In this document: piece after piece, positions 1 to 5,371 of the stretch
Numbering within the stretch: position 1 is the stretch's first letter
How the letters are laid out: each line of letters starts with the position of its first letter
Source of the DNA: Frankiaceae bacterium
Lineage (GTDB): Bacteria; Actinomycetota; Actinomycetes; JAFAQI01
Length of the DNA: 6,354 bases
Direction: 5' to 3'
Assembly (NCBI GenBank): GCA_030840545.1
Contig: JAVEEH010000154.1
Location: forward strand, 1-6,354
Made by a program: the position numbers and the translations under genes
The notes under the pieces: model-generated
Database searches by the model: none
Seen by the model: only the letters and a program-made list of their open reading frames with translations
Told to the model about the DNA's origin: nothing

Positions 1-13
1 CAGCCAGGTCCAA

Positions 14-607
14 GTGGTCGAGGTCGAGACGCCGGCCGGTCTCGCGCGCGCCCACGTCAGCGGCTCAGGGGGCTCCGGGCTCCTCGTGTTGGGCCACGGA
101 GCAGGTGGTGGTGTGACGGCGGCCGACCTCGTGGCGGTCAGCGACGCCGCCGGTGCGGCCGGCTGGCTGGTGGCGCGGGTCGAGCAGCCCTACCGCGTGC
201 AGGGCCGCCGGGCGCCGCCTCGCGCGCCAGTACTCGACGCGGCGTGGACCGCGGTGGTCGAGCAGCTTCGGGCCACGCGTCCCGGCCCGCTCGTGACCGG
301 CGGGCGCAGCAGCGGCGCCCGGGTTGCCTGCCGCACGGCGGCGGCCCTGGGGGTGGCTGCTGTCGTCTGTCTCGCCTTCCCCCTCCGGCCCCCGCGTCGA
401 CCCGACGTGACGCGCGCCGACGAGCTGGGCCTGGTGGGCGACCGCCCGCTGCTCGTCGTCCAGGGGGAGCGTGACCCCTTCGGTGCGCCCGGGGACTTCC
501 CCGCCGGGGTCTCGGTGGTCGCGGTGGCGGGCGACCATGCCCTGCGTCGTACTGCGCCCGTTGCGGCCGCCGTGCTCGACTGGCTGGCCGGTCAGCGGCT
601 GGCATAG
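14..607 (+). CDS. Small alpha/beta hydrolase (KANL3/Tex30-like family)
   Basis: The 197-residue protein has the plan of a small alpha/beta hydrolase. An oxyanion-hole-like GHGAGGG lies at residues 27-33 and the nucleophile elbow GRSSG at 97-101, making Ser99 the likely nucleophile. Asp154 in GERDPFG and His175 in GDHAL fit the acid and base of the triad. The family (dienelactone hydrolase/KANL3-Tex30 type) is known, but its substrate is not, so no reaction is assigned. No signal peptide or membrane segment is seen, so it is probably cytoplasmic. The GTG at 14 has only a weak AGG upstream, and the frame stays open to the window edge, so the true start could lie outside. Its 3' end overlaps the convergent repressor gene by 16 bp (592-607). 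Confidence 0.8.
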   Translation: MVEVETPAGLARAHVSGSGGSGLLVLGHGAGGGVTAADLVAVSDAAGAAGWLVARVEQPYRVQGRRAPPRAPVLDAAWTAVVEQLRATRPGPLVTGGRSSGARVACRTAAALGVAAVVCLAFPLRPPRRPDVTRADELGLVGDRPLLVVQGERDPFGAPGDFPAGVSVVAVAGDHALRRTAPVAAAVLDWLAGQRLA

Positions 608-1251
608 ACCCTTTCGGCGACCGCCGCCGGCAGCCGCGCGTCGCCGATCTCGCTGCGCAGCAGCAGGTCTCCGCCATCAGCGCCCACGACGGTGACCGGG
701 TGTCCCGGCATGAGCAGCTGGCGCTCGAGCGACACCATCGCAGCGGGCTGTGCCTCGATCTCCTCGTCGATGCGTCGTACGACGGCGATCTCGCCCATCG
801 CCAGCGCGGTCAGCGCCACCTGGTCCCGGGTGTCGACGCGGTTGACCGAGCCGGGGATCGGGTTGCCGTGCGGGCAGGTCCCCGGGTCACCGAGCAGCTC
901 GACCAGGTAGGGCTCGAGGGTCTCGCTGATCGCATGCTCGAGCCGGTGTGCCTCCTCGTGCACCTGGTGCCACGGCACCTTGAGCACGTCGACGAGCAGC
1001 CGCTCGGCGAGCCGGTGCCGGCGCATGACCGCCGTCGCGGCGACGAGACCACGGTCGGTGAGGCGAAGCACCCGCTGGTCGTCGAGGGTCAGGTAGCCCT
1101 CGCGGACGAGTCGGGCCACGGTTTCGGACACGGTGGGAGCGGAGACCCCCAGGCGCTCGACCAGGCGTGCGCGCATCGGCGGGATGCCCGACTCCTCGAG
1201 CTCGAAGATGGTCTCCAAGTAGTCCTCGACTGCAGGGGACCGTTCGCTCAC
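592..1251 (-). CDS. DtxR/MntR-family metal-dependent transcriptional repressor
   Basis: The 219-residue protein has full DtxR/IdeR architecture: an N-terminal winged helix (about 5-65, with SAPTVSETVARL as recognition region), a metal-binding dimerisation domain (about 66-140, with the family motif CPHGNPIPG at 126-134) and a C-terminal FeoA/SH3-like domain (about 145-219). Taking GTG at 1251 as start makes the numbering match C. diphtheriae DtxR: ancillary-site His79, Glu83 and His98, and primary-site Glu105 and His106. Position 10 is Asp (Met in DtxR, Asp in Mn-sensing MntR) and position 102 is His (Cys in DtxR, Glu in MntR). This argues against a simple iron sensor and makes manganese more likely, by inference. 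An in-frame ATG at 1353 would add 34 low-complexity residues and is unlikely. No Shine-Dalgarno precedes the GTG; see the -10 at 1258-1263. It is divergent from sigR. Confidence 0.9.
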   Translation of the reverse strand: MSERSPAVEDYLETIFELEESGIPPMRARLVERLGVSAPTVSETVARLVREGYLTLDDQRVLRLTDRGLVAATAVMRRHRLAERLLVDVLKVPWHQVHEEAHRLEHAISETLEPYLVELLGDPGTCPHGNPIPGSVNRVDTRDQVALTALAMGEIAVVRRIDEEIEAQPAAMVSLERQLLMPGHPVTVVGADGGDLLLRSEIGDARLPAAVAERVYASR

Positions 1252-1253
1252 AA

Positions 1254-1280
1254 GGGAATCGTAGGCGCGGGGGCGGCGTT
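1254..1280 (+). promoter_or_regulatory. SigR/SigH-type autoregulatory promoter (p2) of sigR
   Basis: GGGAAT at 1254-1259 and GTT at 1278-1280 are separated by exactly 18 bases, matching the SigR consensus GGAAT-N18-GTT (SigH in mycobacteria uses a close variant). It lies about 80 bp before the ATG of the sigma gene and in the right orientation. SigR-family sigma factors are known to activate their own transcription. Transcription should start near 1286-1290. The -35 element lies three bases from the start codon of the divergent DtxR-family gene. Confidence 0.8.
1258..1263 (-). promoter_or_regulatory. Candidate -10 for leaderless transcription of the DtxR-family gene
   Basis: On the minus strand TACGAT fits the actinobacterial -10 consensus TANNNT. 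It ends six bases before the GTG start at 1251, which would place the transcription start on the start codon. That agrees with the missing Shine-Dalgarno sequence. No convincing -35 element is visible. The hexamer lies inside the SigR-type promoter of the opposite strand. Confidence 0.5.
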
Positions 1281-1347
1281 GCAGCGGTCGTGACCGGGAC
1301 GAGCGTGCTGAGCGAGCGCCCGGCGACGCGAGGGCTGCTGTCTGCAA

Positions 1348-1353
1348 TACCAT
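1348..1353 (+). promoter_or_regulatory. Candidate housekeeping -10 (p1) for leaderless sigR mRNA
   Basis: TACCAT fits TANNNT and ends eight bases before ATG 1362, so a start at or near the ATG is possible. No Shine-Dalgarno is seen before that ATG. The -35 region is poor: GCGACG at 1323-1328 with a 19-base spacer is the best I find. The position matches the downstream, SigR-independent p1 promoter known for sigR in Streptomyces. Confidence 0.4.
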
Positions 1354-1361
1354 CCGGCCCC

Positions 1362-1967
1362 ATGGCGGAGGAAACGCTCGAGCAGCGCAGCGCGCGCTTC
1401 GAACAGACGGCGATGCCGTTCCTCGACCAGCTCTACTCCGCCGCCCTGCGCATGACCCGCAACCCGGCCGACGCCGAGGACCTGGTCCAAGAGACGTTCG
1501 TCAAGGCGTTCGCGGCGTTCCACCAGTTCCAGGAAGGCACCAACCTCAAGGCGTGGCTCTACCGCATCCTCACCAACACGTTCATCAACACCTACCGCAA
1601 GAAGCAGCGGGAGCCGCAGCAGTCCGGCGGTGAGGACGTCACCGACTGGCAGCTCGCGGCAGCCGAGTCGCACACGTCGAGCGGGTTGAAGTCCGCAGAG
1701 GCCGAGGCGCTCGAGCACCTTCCCGACTCTGACGTGAAGGAAGCACTGCAGTCGCTGCCGGAGGACTTCCGTATGGCCGTCTATCTCGCCGACGTCGAAG
1801 GCTTCGCCTACAAGGAGATCGCCGACATCATGGGGACGCCCATCGGCACCGTGATGTCGCGACTGCACCGAGGTCGTCGAGCACTGCGCAAGGCACTGGA
1901 GCAGTACGCCCTTGACCGTGGCTACATCCGTCCGGAACAGTCCTTGGCAGAACGTGAGGCTGAGTGA
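1362..1967 (+). CDS. sigR: ECF sigma factor SigR/SigH (thiol-oxidative stress)
   Basis: The 201-residue protein is a group IV (ECF) sigma factor of the SigR/SigH type, which directs RNA polymerase to thiol-redox and heat-stress genes such as the thioredoxin system. Region 2 spans about 15-84, with NPADAEDLVQETF (34-46) and GTNLKAWLYRILTNTFIN (59-76) nearly identical to M. tuberculosis SigH. Region 4 spans about 125-180, with the helix-turn-helix YKEIADIMGTPIGTVMSRLH (150-169). The ATG at 1362 is chosen because residues from AEET onward align with SigH (SEET...), though no Shine-Dalgarno precedes it. The frame is open upstream, and GTG at 1305 (19 extra residues, GGGA at 1296-1299) or 1290 (24 extra) could start a longer isoform. 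Its stop TGA shares one base with the rsrA ATG. It is called sigH in mycobacteria. Confidence 0.95.
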   Translation: MAEETLEQRSARFEQTAMPFLDQLYSAALRMTRNPADAEDLVQETFVKAFAAFHQFQEGTNLKAWLYRILTNTFINTYRKKQREPQQSGGEDVTDWQLAAAESHTSSGLKSAEAEALEHLPDSDVKEALQSLPEDFRMAVYLADVEGFAYKEIADIMGTPIGTVMSRLHRGRRALRKALEQYALDRGYIRPEQSLAEREAE

Positions 1968-2251
1968 TGAGCTGCGGCAACCCGCACGAGGTGGACTGCA
2001 CCGAAGTCATCGAACAGGTCTACCTCTACCTCGACGGTGAGATCGACGACGCCGCCCGGCACAAGGTGCGCGAACATCTCGACGAGTGCGCACCGTGCCT
2101 GCGTCAGTTCGGTCTCGAGCAGGACGTGAAGGCACTCGTCGCTCGATGTTGCGGCGGCGACACCGCGCCGGACGGGCTGAAGCAGCGACTCATCGTGCGA
2201 CTGCAGGAAGTCCGAATCGAGCTCAGCACGATTGAGTATCGAGCCGACTAG
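1967..2251 (+). CDS. rsrA: RsrA/RshA zinc-binding redox anti-sigma factor
   Basis: The 94-residue ZAS-family anti-sigma factor binds SigR when reduced and releases it when a disulfide forms and zinc is lost. With ATG 1967 as start, Cys11, His37, Cys41 and Cys44 fall at the same numbers as the zinc and redox residues of Streptomyces RsrA (HLDECAPC carries the H-x3-C-x2-C motif). Cys3 and the pair Cys61-Cys62 are also shared; the RsrA cysteine at 31 is Arg here. GAGG at 1956-1959, seven bases before the ATG, supports this start over GTG 1964, which would add one Met. The overlap with the sigR stop (TGATG) implies translational coupling and balanced synthesis. It is called rshA in mycobacteria. 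Confidence 0.95.
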   Translation: MSCGNPHEVDCTEVIEQVYLYLDGEIDDAARHKVREHLDECAPCLRQFGLEQDVKALVARCCGGDTAPDGLKQRLIVRLQEVRIELSTIEYRAD

Positions 2252-3240
2252 TGGCGAGTTGGCTGGTGACCGGCGGAGCCGGTTACATCGGGGCGCATGT
2301 TGTTCGGGCTCTCGAGGAGCAGGGCGAGCATGCTGTCGTCCTCGACGACCTGTCGACCGGTGAACGCGACCGGGTGCCCGCCAGCGCCGACTTCGTGCAT
2401 GGCAGCGTGGCCGATGTCGAGCTCGTGCGTCGTACCCTGCGCGACCGCGACGTCGAGGGCGTCATCCACATCGCGGCGAAGAAGCAGGTCGGTGAGTCTG
2501 TCGACGAGCCGCTCACCTACTACCGCGAGAACGTGACCGGGATCCAGGCTCTGCTGGATGCGGTCGTCGCCGAAGACGTCCGGTCGTTCGTCTTCTCCTC
2601 CAGCTGTGCGACCTATGGCATGCCGGACACCGGCACCGTCGACGAGGACGCTGACACCCGCCCGCTCAGCCCGTACGGCACGACGAAGCTCATGGGGGAG
2701 TGGATGTGCCGTGATGTCGCCGCTGCCACGGGTCTGCGGGTCGTCGCGTTGCGCTATTTCAACGTCGCCGGCGCCGCCACCCCCGAGCTCGGCGACCCGG
2801 GCGTGTTCAACTTGATCCCACTGGCGTTCCGGGAGCTCGACGCGGGTGAGCGTCCGAAGCTGTTCGGCAACGACTACCCGACGCCGGACGGCACCTGCAT
2901 CCGTGACTACGTGCACGTCGCGGACATCGCCGATGCCCACGTCGCGGCATTGCGGGATCTGGCCGGCTCCGCCGGAAAGGAGCCCTTCCGCGTCTTCAAC
3001 GTCGGCCGGGGAGAGGGCTCCAGCGTCCTCGAGGTGCTCGGGGTCGTGGGTGAGGTCACCGGCCTGGACGCAACCCCGCTCGTCGTCGACCGTCGCCCGG
3101 GCGACCCGGCGCGCATCGTCGGGCGGGTCGACCGCATCGGCACCGCGCTCGGCTGGTCAGCCCGCTATGACCTGCACGACATGGTCGAGAGCGCCTGGGC
3201 CGGCTGGCAGCTGCGCCGCAGCCCGGCGCCCACGCCTTAG
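2251..3240 (+). CDS. galE: UDP-glucose 4-epimerase GalE
   Basis: The 329-residue extended short-chain dehydrogenase interconverts UDP-glucose and UDP-galactose with tightly bound NAD, feeding cell-surface glycans and galactose use. The N-terminal Rossmann motif TGGAGYIG is at 7-14, and LDDLSTG (31-37) follows the second strand. The catalytic set is the SSS at 116-118 with Tyr142-x3-Lys146. RYFNVAGA (168-175) and YPTPDGTCIRDYVHV (209-223) are GalE signatures. Length is close to the usual 330-340. The GTG start shares its G with the rsrA TAG stop. No strong Shine-Dalgarno is seen (GAG at 2241-2243 only), so translation probably depends on coupling to rsrA. This places an epimerase at the end of the SigR/RsrA operon; whether it responds to thiol stress is an inference. 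Confidence 0.95.
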   Translation: MASWLVTGGAGYIGAHVVRALEEQGEHAVVLDDLSTGERDRVPASADFVHGSVADVELVRRTLRDRDVEGVIHIAAKKQVGESVDEPLTYYRENVTGIQALLDAVVAEDVRSFVFSSSCATYGMPDTGTVDEDADTRPLSPYGTTKLMGEWMCRDVAAATGLRVVALRYFNVAGAATPELGDPGVFNLIPLAFRELDAGERPKLFGNDYPTPDGTCIRDYVHVADIADAHVAALRDLAGSAGKEPFRVFNVGRGEGSSVLEVLGVVGEVTGLDATPLVVDRRPGDPARIVGRVDRIGTALGWSARYDLHDMVESAWAGWQLRRSPAPTP

Positions 3241-3251
3241 GCGTTAGGCGT

Positions 3252-3275
3252 TCGGGCTCTGCTTTCTGGGCCCGA
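3252..3275. terminator. Possible bidirectional stem-loop between convergent galE and bL37
   Basis: TCGGGCTC at 3252-3259 can pair with GGGCCCGA at 3268-3275 (eight pairs, one G-U) around an eight-base loop. It is the only clear stem in the 40-bp gap between the galE stop and the bL37 stop, where both transcripts must end. Neither side has a T-run, so it is not a classical intrinsic terminator. Terminators in high-GC actinobacteria often lack a good T-run. Confidence 0.4.
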
Positions 3276-3280
3276 CCCGC

Positions 3281-3355
3281 TTATGCGTTCGGGCGGCGAC
3301 CGTGGTTGGCCTTGCTCTTCTTGCGGGCGCGACGCTTACGAGCCTTCTTCGCCAT
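3281..3355 (-). CDS. 50S ribosomal protein bL37 (24 residues)
   Basis: The 24-residue open frame begins MAKKARKRRARKKSKANHGR and ends RPNA. It is extremely basic, and the SKANHGxRPNA tail is the signature of the tiny large-subunit protein bL37 described in the Mycobacterium smegmatis ribosome. Its role is structural: it inserts among rRNA helices of the 50S subunit. It should not be confused with bS22 (AURKAIP1/COX24-like), another small basic actinobacterial ribosomal protein with a different sequence. The ATG at 3355 has a GGTGG Shine-Dalgarno-like element at 3362-3366 (minus strand) six bases upstream. It lies 22 bp after the DUF5317 stop and is probably transcribed from the palindromic promoter at 3398-3425. 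At this length it is easily missed by gene callers. Confidence 0.85.
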   Translation of the reverse strand: MAKKARKRRARKKSKANHGRRPNA

Positions 3356-3377
3356 CGGGTGCCACCATCGCTCTCGC

Positions 3378-3977
3378 TCAGTTGTCAGACGATGAGCACG
3401 CTATAGCGTTCTCAGCGTCTGACAACTCGTGGGGCTGGCGGCGGCGGAGCATGCCGACGGCGATGAGCTCGCCGAGCCCCGCCGCCACGAGGACGTCACC
3501 GGGGCTGACGACCTCGGGCCGCACCGGCAGCGGCACCGGGATCACGTCGCCGAGCTCCCGCCAGGTGCTGCCGAGCCCGGCGATCTCGTGGCGGGGGTCG
3601 CGACCGGACGCGATGTCGACGATCGGGACCCCCGCATGCAGGGCCGCGACGATCGACACGGGCATCGCGCCGTTGGCGGCCACCACGACCGCGTTGCCGA
3701 TCAGGCCGAGCGTCACCAGGGGTACGCCGGCGATCCGCAGGTTGAACGCGCAGAACAGAGCCGCGCAGGCGGCCGATGCGGCCAGTCCGACCACGTAGGC
3801 CTTGCTCGGGTCGGCCGCGCCGACCAGGCCGACGAAGGCACCGCCACTCTGCGCGAGCACCGCGGCGATGACGAAGCGTCGTCGCCGCAACCGCAGCGAG
3901 GTCAGGCCTGCCCAGTCGCCGCCGAGCGCATAACCCACGGCGACGGCGCCCACCAGGGCGACAAGAGCGAGACCCAC
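3378..3977 (-). CDS. DUF5317 family membrane protein
   Basis: The 199-residue protein has about five hydrophobic segments: about 2-18, 35-54, 60-80, 84-104 and 160-177. The family signature shows as GNAVVVAANGAMPVS (94-108), then HEIAGLGSTWRELGDVIPVPLP (130-151) and VSPGDVLVAAGLGEL (157-171), in DUF5317 order. Function is unknown, and nothing here suggests a substrate. The GTG at 3977 directly begins the first membrane segment and no better start exists; no Shine-Dalgarno is visible. The last 17 or so residues (HELSDAENAIACSSSDN) are encoded by the 48-bp palindrome at 3380-3427 and look like a non-conserved tail. It is divergent from the biotin carboxylase, with 53 bp between starts, and is followed in the same direction by bL37. 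Confidence 0.8.
   Translation of the reverse strand: MGLALVALVGAVAVGYALGGDWAGLTSLRLRRRRFVIAAVLAQSGGAFVGLVGAADPSKAYVVGLAASAACAALFCAFNLRIAGVPLVTLGLIGNAVVVAANGAMPVSIVAALHAGVPIVDIASGRDPRHEIAGLGSTWRELGDVIPVPLPVRPEVVSPGDVLVAAGLGELIAVGMLRRRQPHELSDAENAIACSSSDN
3382..3409 (+). promoter_or_regulatory. Mirror-image promoter firing antisense into the DUF5317 gene
   Basis: Because the element is palindromic, the plus strand carries the same signals: TTGTCA at 3382-3387, 16 bases, TAGCGT at 3404-3409. A transcript starting near 3416 would run antisense to the 3' part of the DUF5317 gene, toward the biotin carboxylase. Whether it fires is unknown. Confidence 0.35.
3398..3425 (-). promoter_or_regulatory. 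Candidate housekeeping promoter for bL37
   Basis: On the minus strand TTGTCA (3425-3420, five of six matches to TTGACA) is followed after 16 bases by TAGCGT (3403-3398, a TANNNT -10). Transcription would start near 3391, giving a leader of about 36 bases with the GGTGG ribosome site before the bL37 ATG. A strong own promoter is expected for a ribosomal protein. Confidence 0.55.
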
Positions 3978-3982
3978 GCTTG

Positions 3983-3988
3983 TAGTCT
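3983..3988 (+). promoter_or_regulatory. Weak candidate -10 for the biotin carboxylase operon
   Basis: TAGTCT fits TANNNT in the 53-bp divergent gap and would give a leader of roughly 35 bases. The best -35 is GCGACA at 3958-3963 with a 19-base spacer, inside the start of the DUF5317 gene. The evidence is thin, but this is the only -10-like hexamer I find in the gap. Confidence 0.3.
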
Positions 3989-4030
3989 GCGCATCCGCCG
4001 GCCGCTTTGCCGGGAAGGGGCCATCACCGC

Positions 4031-5371
4031 GTGTTCGAGTCGCTGCTTGTCGCCAACCGGGGCGAGATCGCCCGGCGCATCATCCGCACCGCGTCGGGGA
4101 TGGGCCTGCGCACCATCGCGGTGCACTCGGAGGCGGATGCCGACCTCCCGTTCGTCCGTGCGGCCGACGACGCGGTTCTGCTCGGGCCGCCCCCGCCGGC
4201 GGAGTCCTATCTCGACGCGCAGCGGGTGCTCGAAGCAGCAGCGCGATGCGGCGCATCGGCCATCCACCCCGGTTACGGCTTTCTCGCCGAGAGCGCCACG
4301 TTTGCCCAGGCGGTGATCGACGCGGGCCTCGTGTGGGTCGGCCCGTCCCCCGACGCGATCGACGCGATGGGCGACAAGGTCAAGGCCCGCAATCGGATGA
4401 GCGCCGCCGGCGTGCCGGTCGCGGCCGGCACCGAGGAGCCCGTCCAGGACGTCGACGCCGCACTCGCCGCCGCCGCGACGATCGGCTATCCGTTGATGGT
4501 GAAGGCCGCAGCCGGCGGTGGCGGCATCGGCATGGGCGTCGCCCGCGACGACGCCGAGTTGCGGGCGGCGTTCGAGACGGCGACGTCGCGAGCGCAGCGG
4601 TTCTTCGCGAACCCCGCGATCCTGTTGGAGCGATACATCGAGGGCGCTCGCCACGTCGAGGTGCAGGTGCTCGGTCTCGCCGACGGGCACGTGGTGGCGC
4701 TCGGTGAGCGGGACTGCTCGGTGCAGCGCCGGCATCAGAAGGTCGCCGAGGAGACCCCTTCGCCGGGCGTCACGCCGGCGCTGCGGGCGCGGATGCTGGA
4801 GGGCGCCGTCCGCGCGGCCGAAGCGGTCGGCTATCGCAACGCCGGCACCGTCGAGTGCCTCGTCGATCCGGTGACGCAGGACTACGTCTTCCTCGAGATG
4901 AACACTCGCCTGCAGGTGGAGCACCCCGTCACCGAGCTGGTGACGGGGGTCGACCTCGTGCAGGAGCAGCTGCTGATCGCCGCGGGCGATCCACCGGCGG
5001 CTGACCTGGACGCCGTCGAGCCGACGGGGCACGCTGTCGAGCTGCGGGTCTATGCGGAGGATCCGCGCAGATTCCTGCCCTCGCCCGGGCACATCGATGT
5101 GTGGGACGAGCCGGCCGGTGAGGGCGTGCGGGTCGACAGCGGCTATGCCGCCGGCAACACGGTGACGCCGTTCTACGACCCGCTGCTGGCGAAGCTCTGC
5201 ACCTGGGGGCCGGACCGCGACGTTGCGCTCGACCGTGCCAGGGCGGCAGTGGCGGCGTTCCGTATCGAGGGCCTCAAGACCAACCTGCCGTTCTTCGCTG
5301 AGCTGCTCGCCGATCCCGCCTTCGCCGGCGGCGACTACGACACCGGGCTGATCGACCGGATGCGTCGTTGA
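4031..5371 (+). CDS. accC: Biotin carboxylase subunit (AccC family, stand-alone)
   Basis: The 446-residue ATP-grasp enzyme uses ATP and bicarbonate to carboxylate biotin on a carrier protein, the first half-reaction of acyl-CoA carboxylases. The N-terminal domain opens with LLVANRGEIA (5-14) and has IHPGYGFLAE (78-87). The ATP-grasp domain has Lys116, Lys158 and a glycine loop GGGGIGM (162-168). RDCSVQRRHQKVAEE (227-241) carries Lys237, followed by metal ligands Glu275 and Glu289, Asn291, Arg293, Glu297 and Arg339. Length equals bacterial AccC, with no fused carrier or carboxyltransferase. The glycine loop has Ile where E. coli AccC has Arg. GTG 4031 is chosen because VFESLLVANRGEIA is the usual family start and GGGAAGGGG (4012-4020) lies ten bases upstream; an in-frame TTG at 4007 is less likely. 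A separate carrier follows two genes downstream. The acyl-CoA substrate cannot be told from this sequence. Confidence 0.93.
   Translation: MFESLLVANRGEIARRIIRTASGMGLRTIAVHSEADADLPFVRAADDAVLLGPPPPAESYLDAQRVLEAAARCGASAIHPGYGFLAESATFAQAVIDAGLVWVGPSPDAIDAMGDKVKARNRMSAAGVPVAAGTEEPVQDVDAALAAAATIGYPLMVKAAAGGGGIGMGVARDDAELRAAFETATSRAQRFFANPAILLERYIEGARHVEVQVLGLADGHVVALGERDCSVQRRHQKVAEETPSPGVTPALRARMLEGAVRAAEAVGYRNAGTVECLVDPVTQDYVFLEMNTRLQVEHPVTELVTGVDLVQEQLLIAAGDPPAADLDAVEPTGHAVELRVYAEDPRRFLPSPGHIDVWDEPAGEGVRVDSGYAAGNTVTPFYDPLLAKLCTWGPDRDVALDRARAAVAAFRIEGLKTNLPFFAELLADPAFAGGDYDTGLIDRMRR

Larger units (their letters stand above)
3380..3427. repeat. 48-bp near-perfect palindrome (22 of 24 pairs match)
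   Basis: The dyad centre lies between 3403 and 3404. The 12-base core ACGCTATAGCGT is perfectly palindromic, flanked by TGAG/CTCA, then GTTGTCAGACG at 3381-3391 matched by CGTCTGACAAC at 3416-3426. Only 3392/3415 (A, G) and 3397/3410 (C, T) fail to pair. The element covers the DUF5317 stop region and lies 25 bp upstream of the bL37 ATG. It could act as a symmetric promoter, an operator, a cruciform, or an RNA hairpin at the 3' end of the DUF5317 mRNA; the two promoter readings are given separately. Confidence 0.9.

Noticed and set aside
700..1293. A 197-codon plus-strand frame opposite the DtxR-family gene.
   Set aside because: It mirrors a well-conserved repressor on the other strand, has no recognisable domain, and is an expected shadow in high-GC DNA.
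3237..3250. Two tandem TTAGGCG units, resembling TTAGG half-sites of IdeR/DtxR boxes.
   Set aside because: They span the galE stop in a convergent gap, lack the inverted half-sites of a DtxR box, and are only two copies; a chance short repeat is more likely.
3380..3427. The palindrome as an insertion-sequence end or phage attachment site.
   Set aside because: No transposase, integrase, target duplication or second copy is present, and it fits a promoter position for bL37.
3429..4316. A 295-codon plus-strand frame across the DUF5317 gene and the start of the carboxylase.
   Set aside because: It is antisense to a signature-bearing membrane protein and then out of frame with the carboxylase; its composition is typical of shadow frames.
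3902..5092. A 396-codon minus-strand frame opposite the biotin carboxylase.
   Set aside because: The plus-strand protein has all catalytic motifs of AccC; the minus frame is Arg/His/Asp-rich antisense translation without domains.
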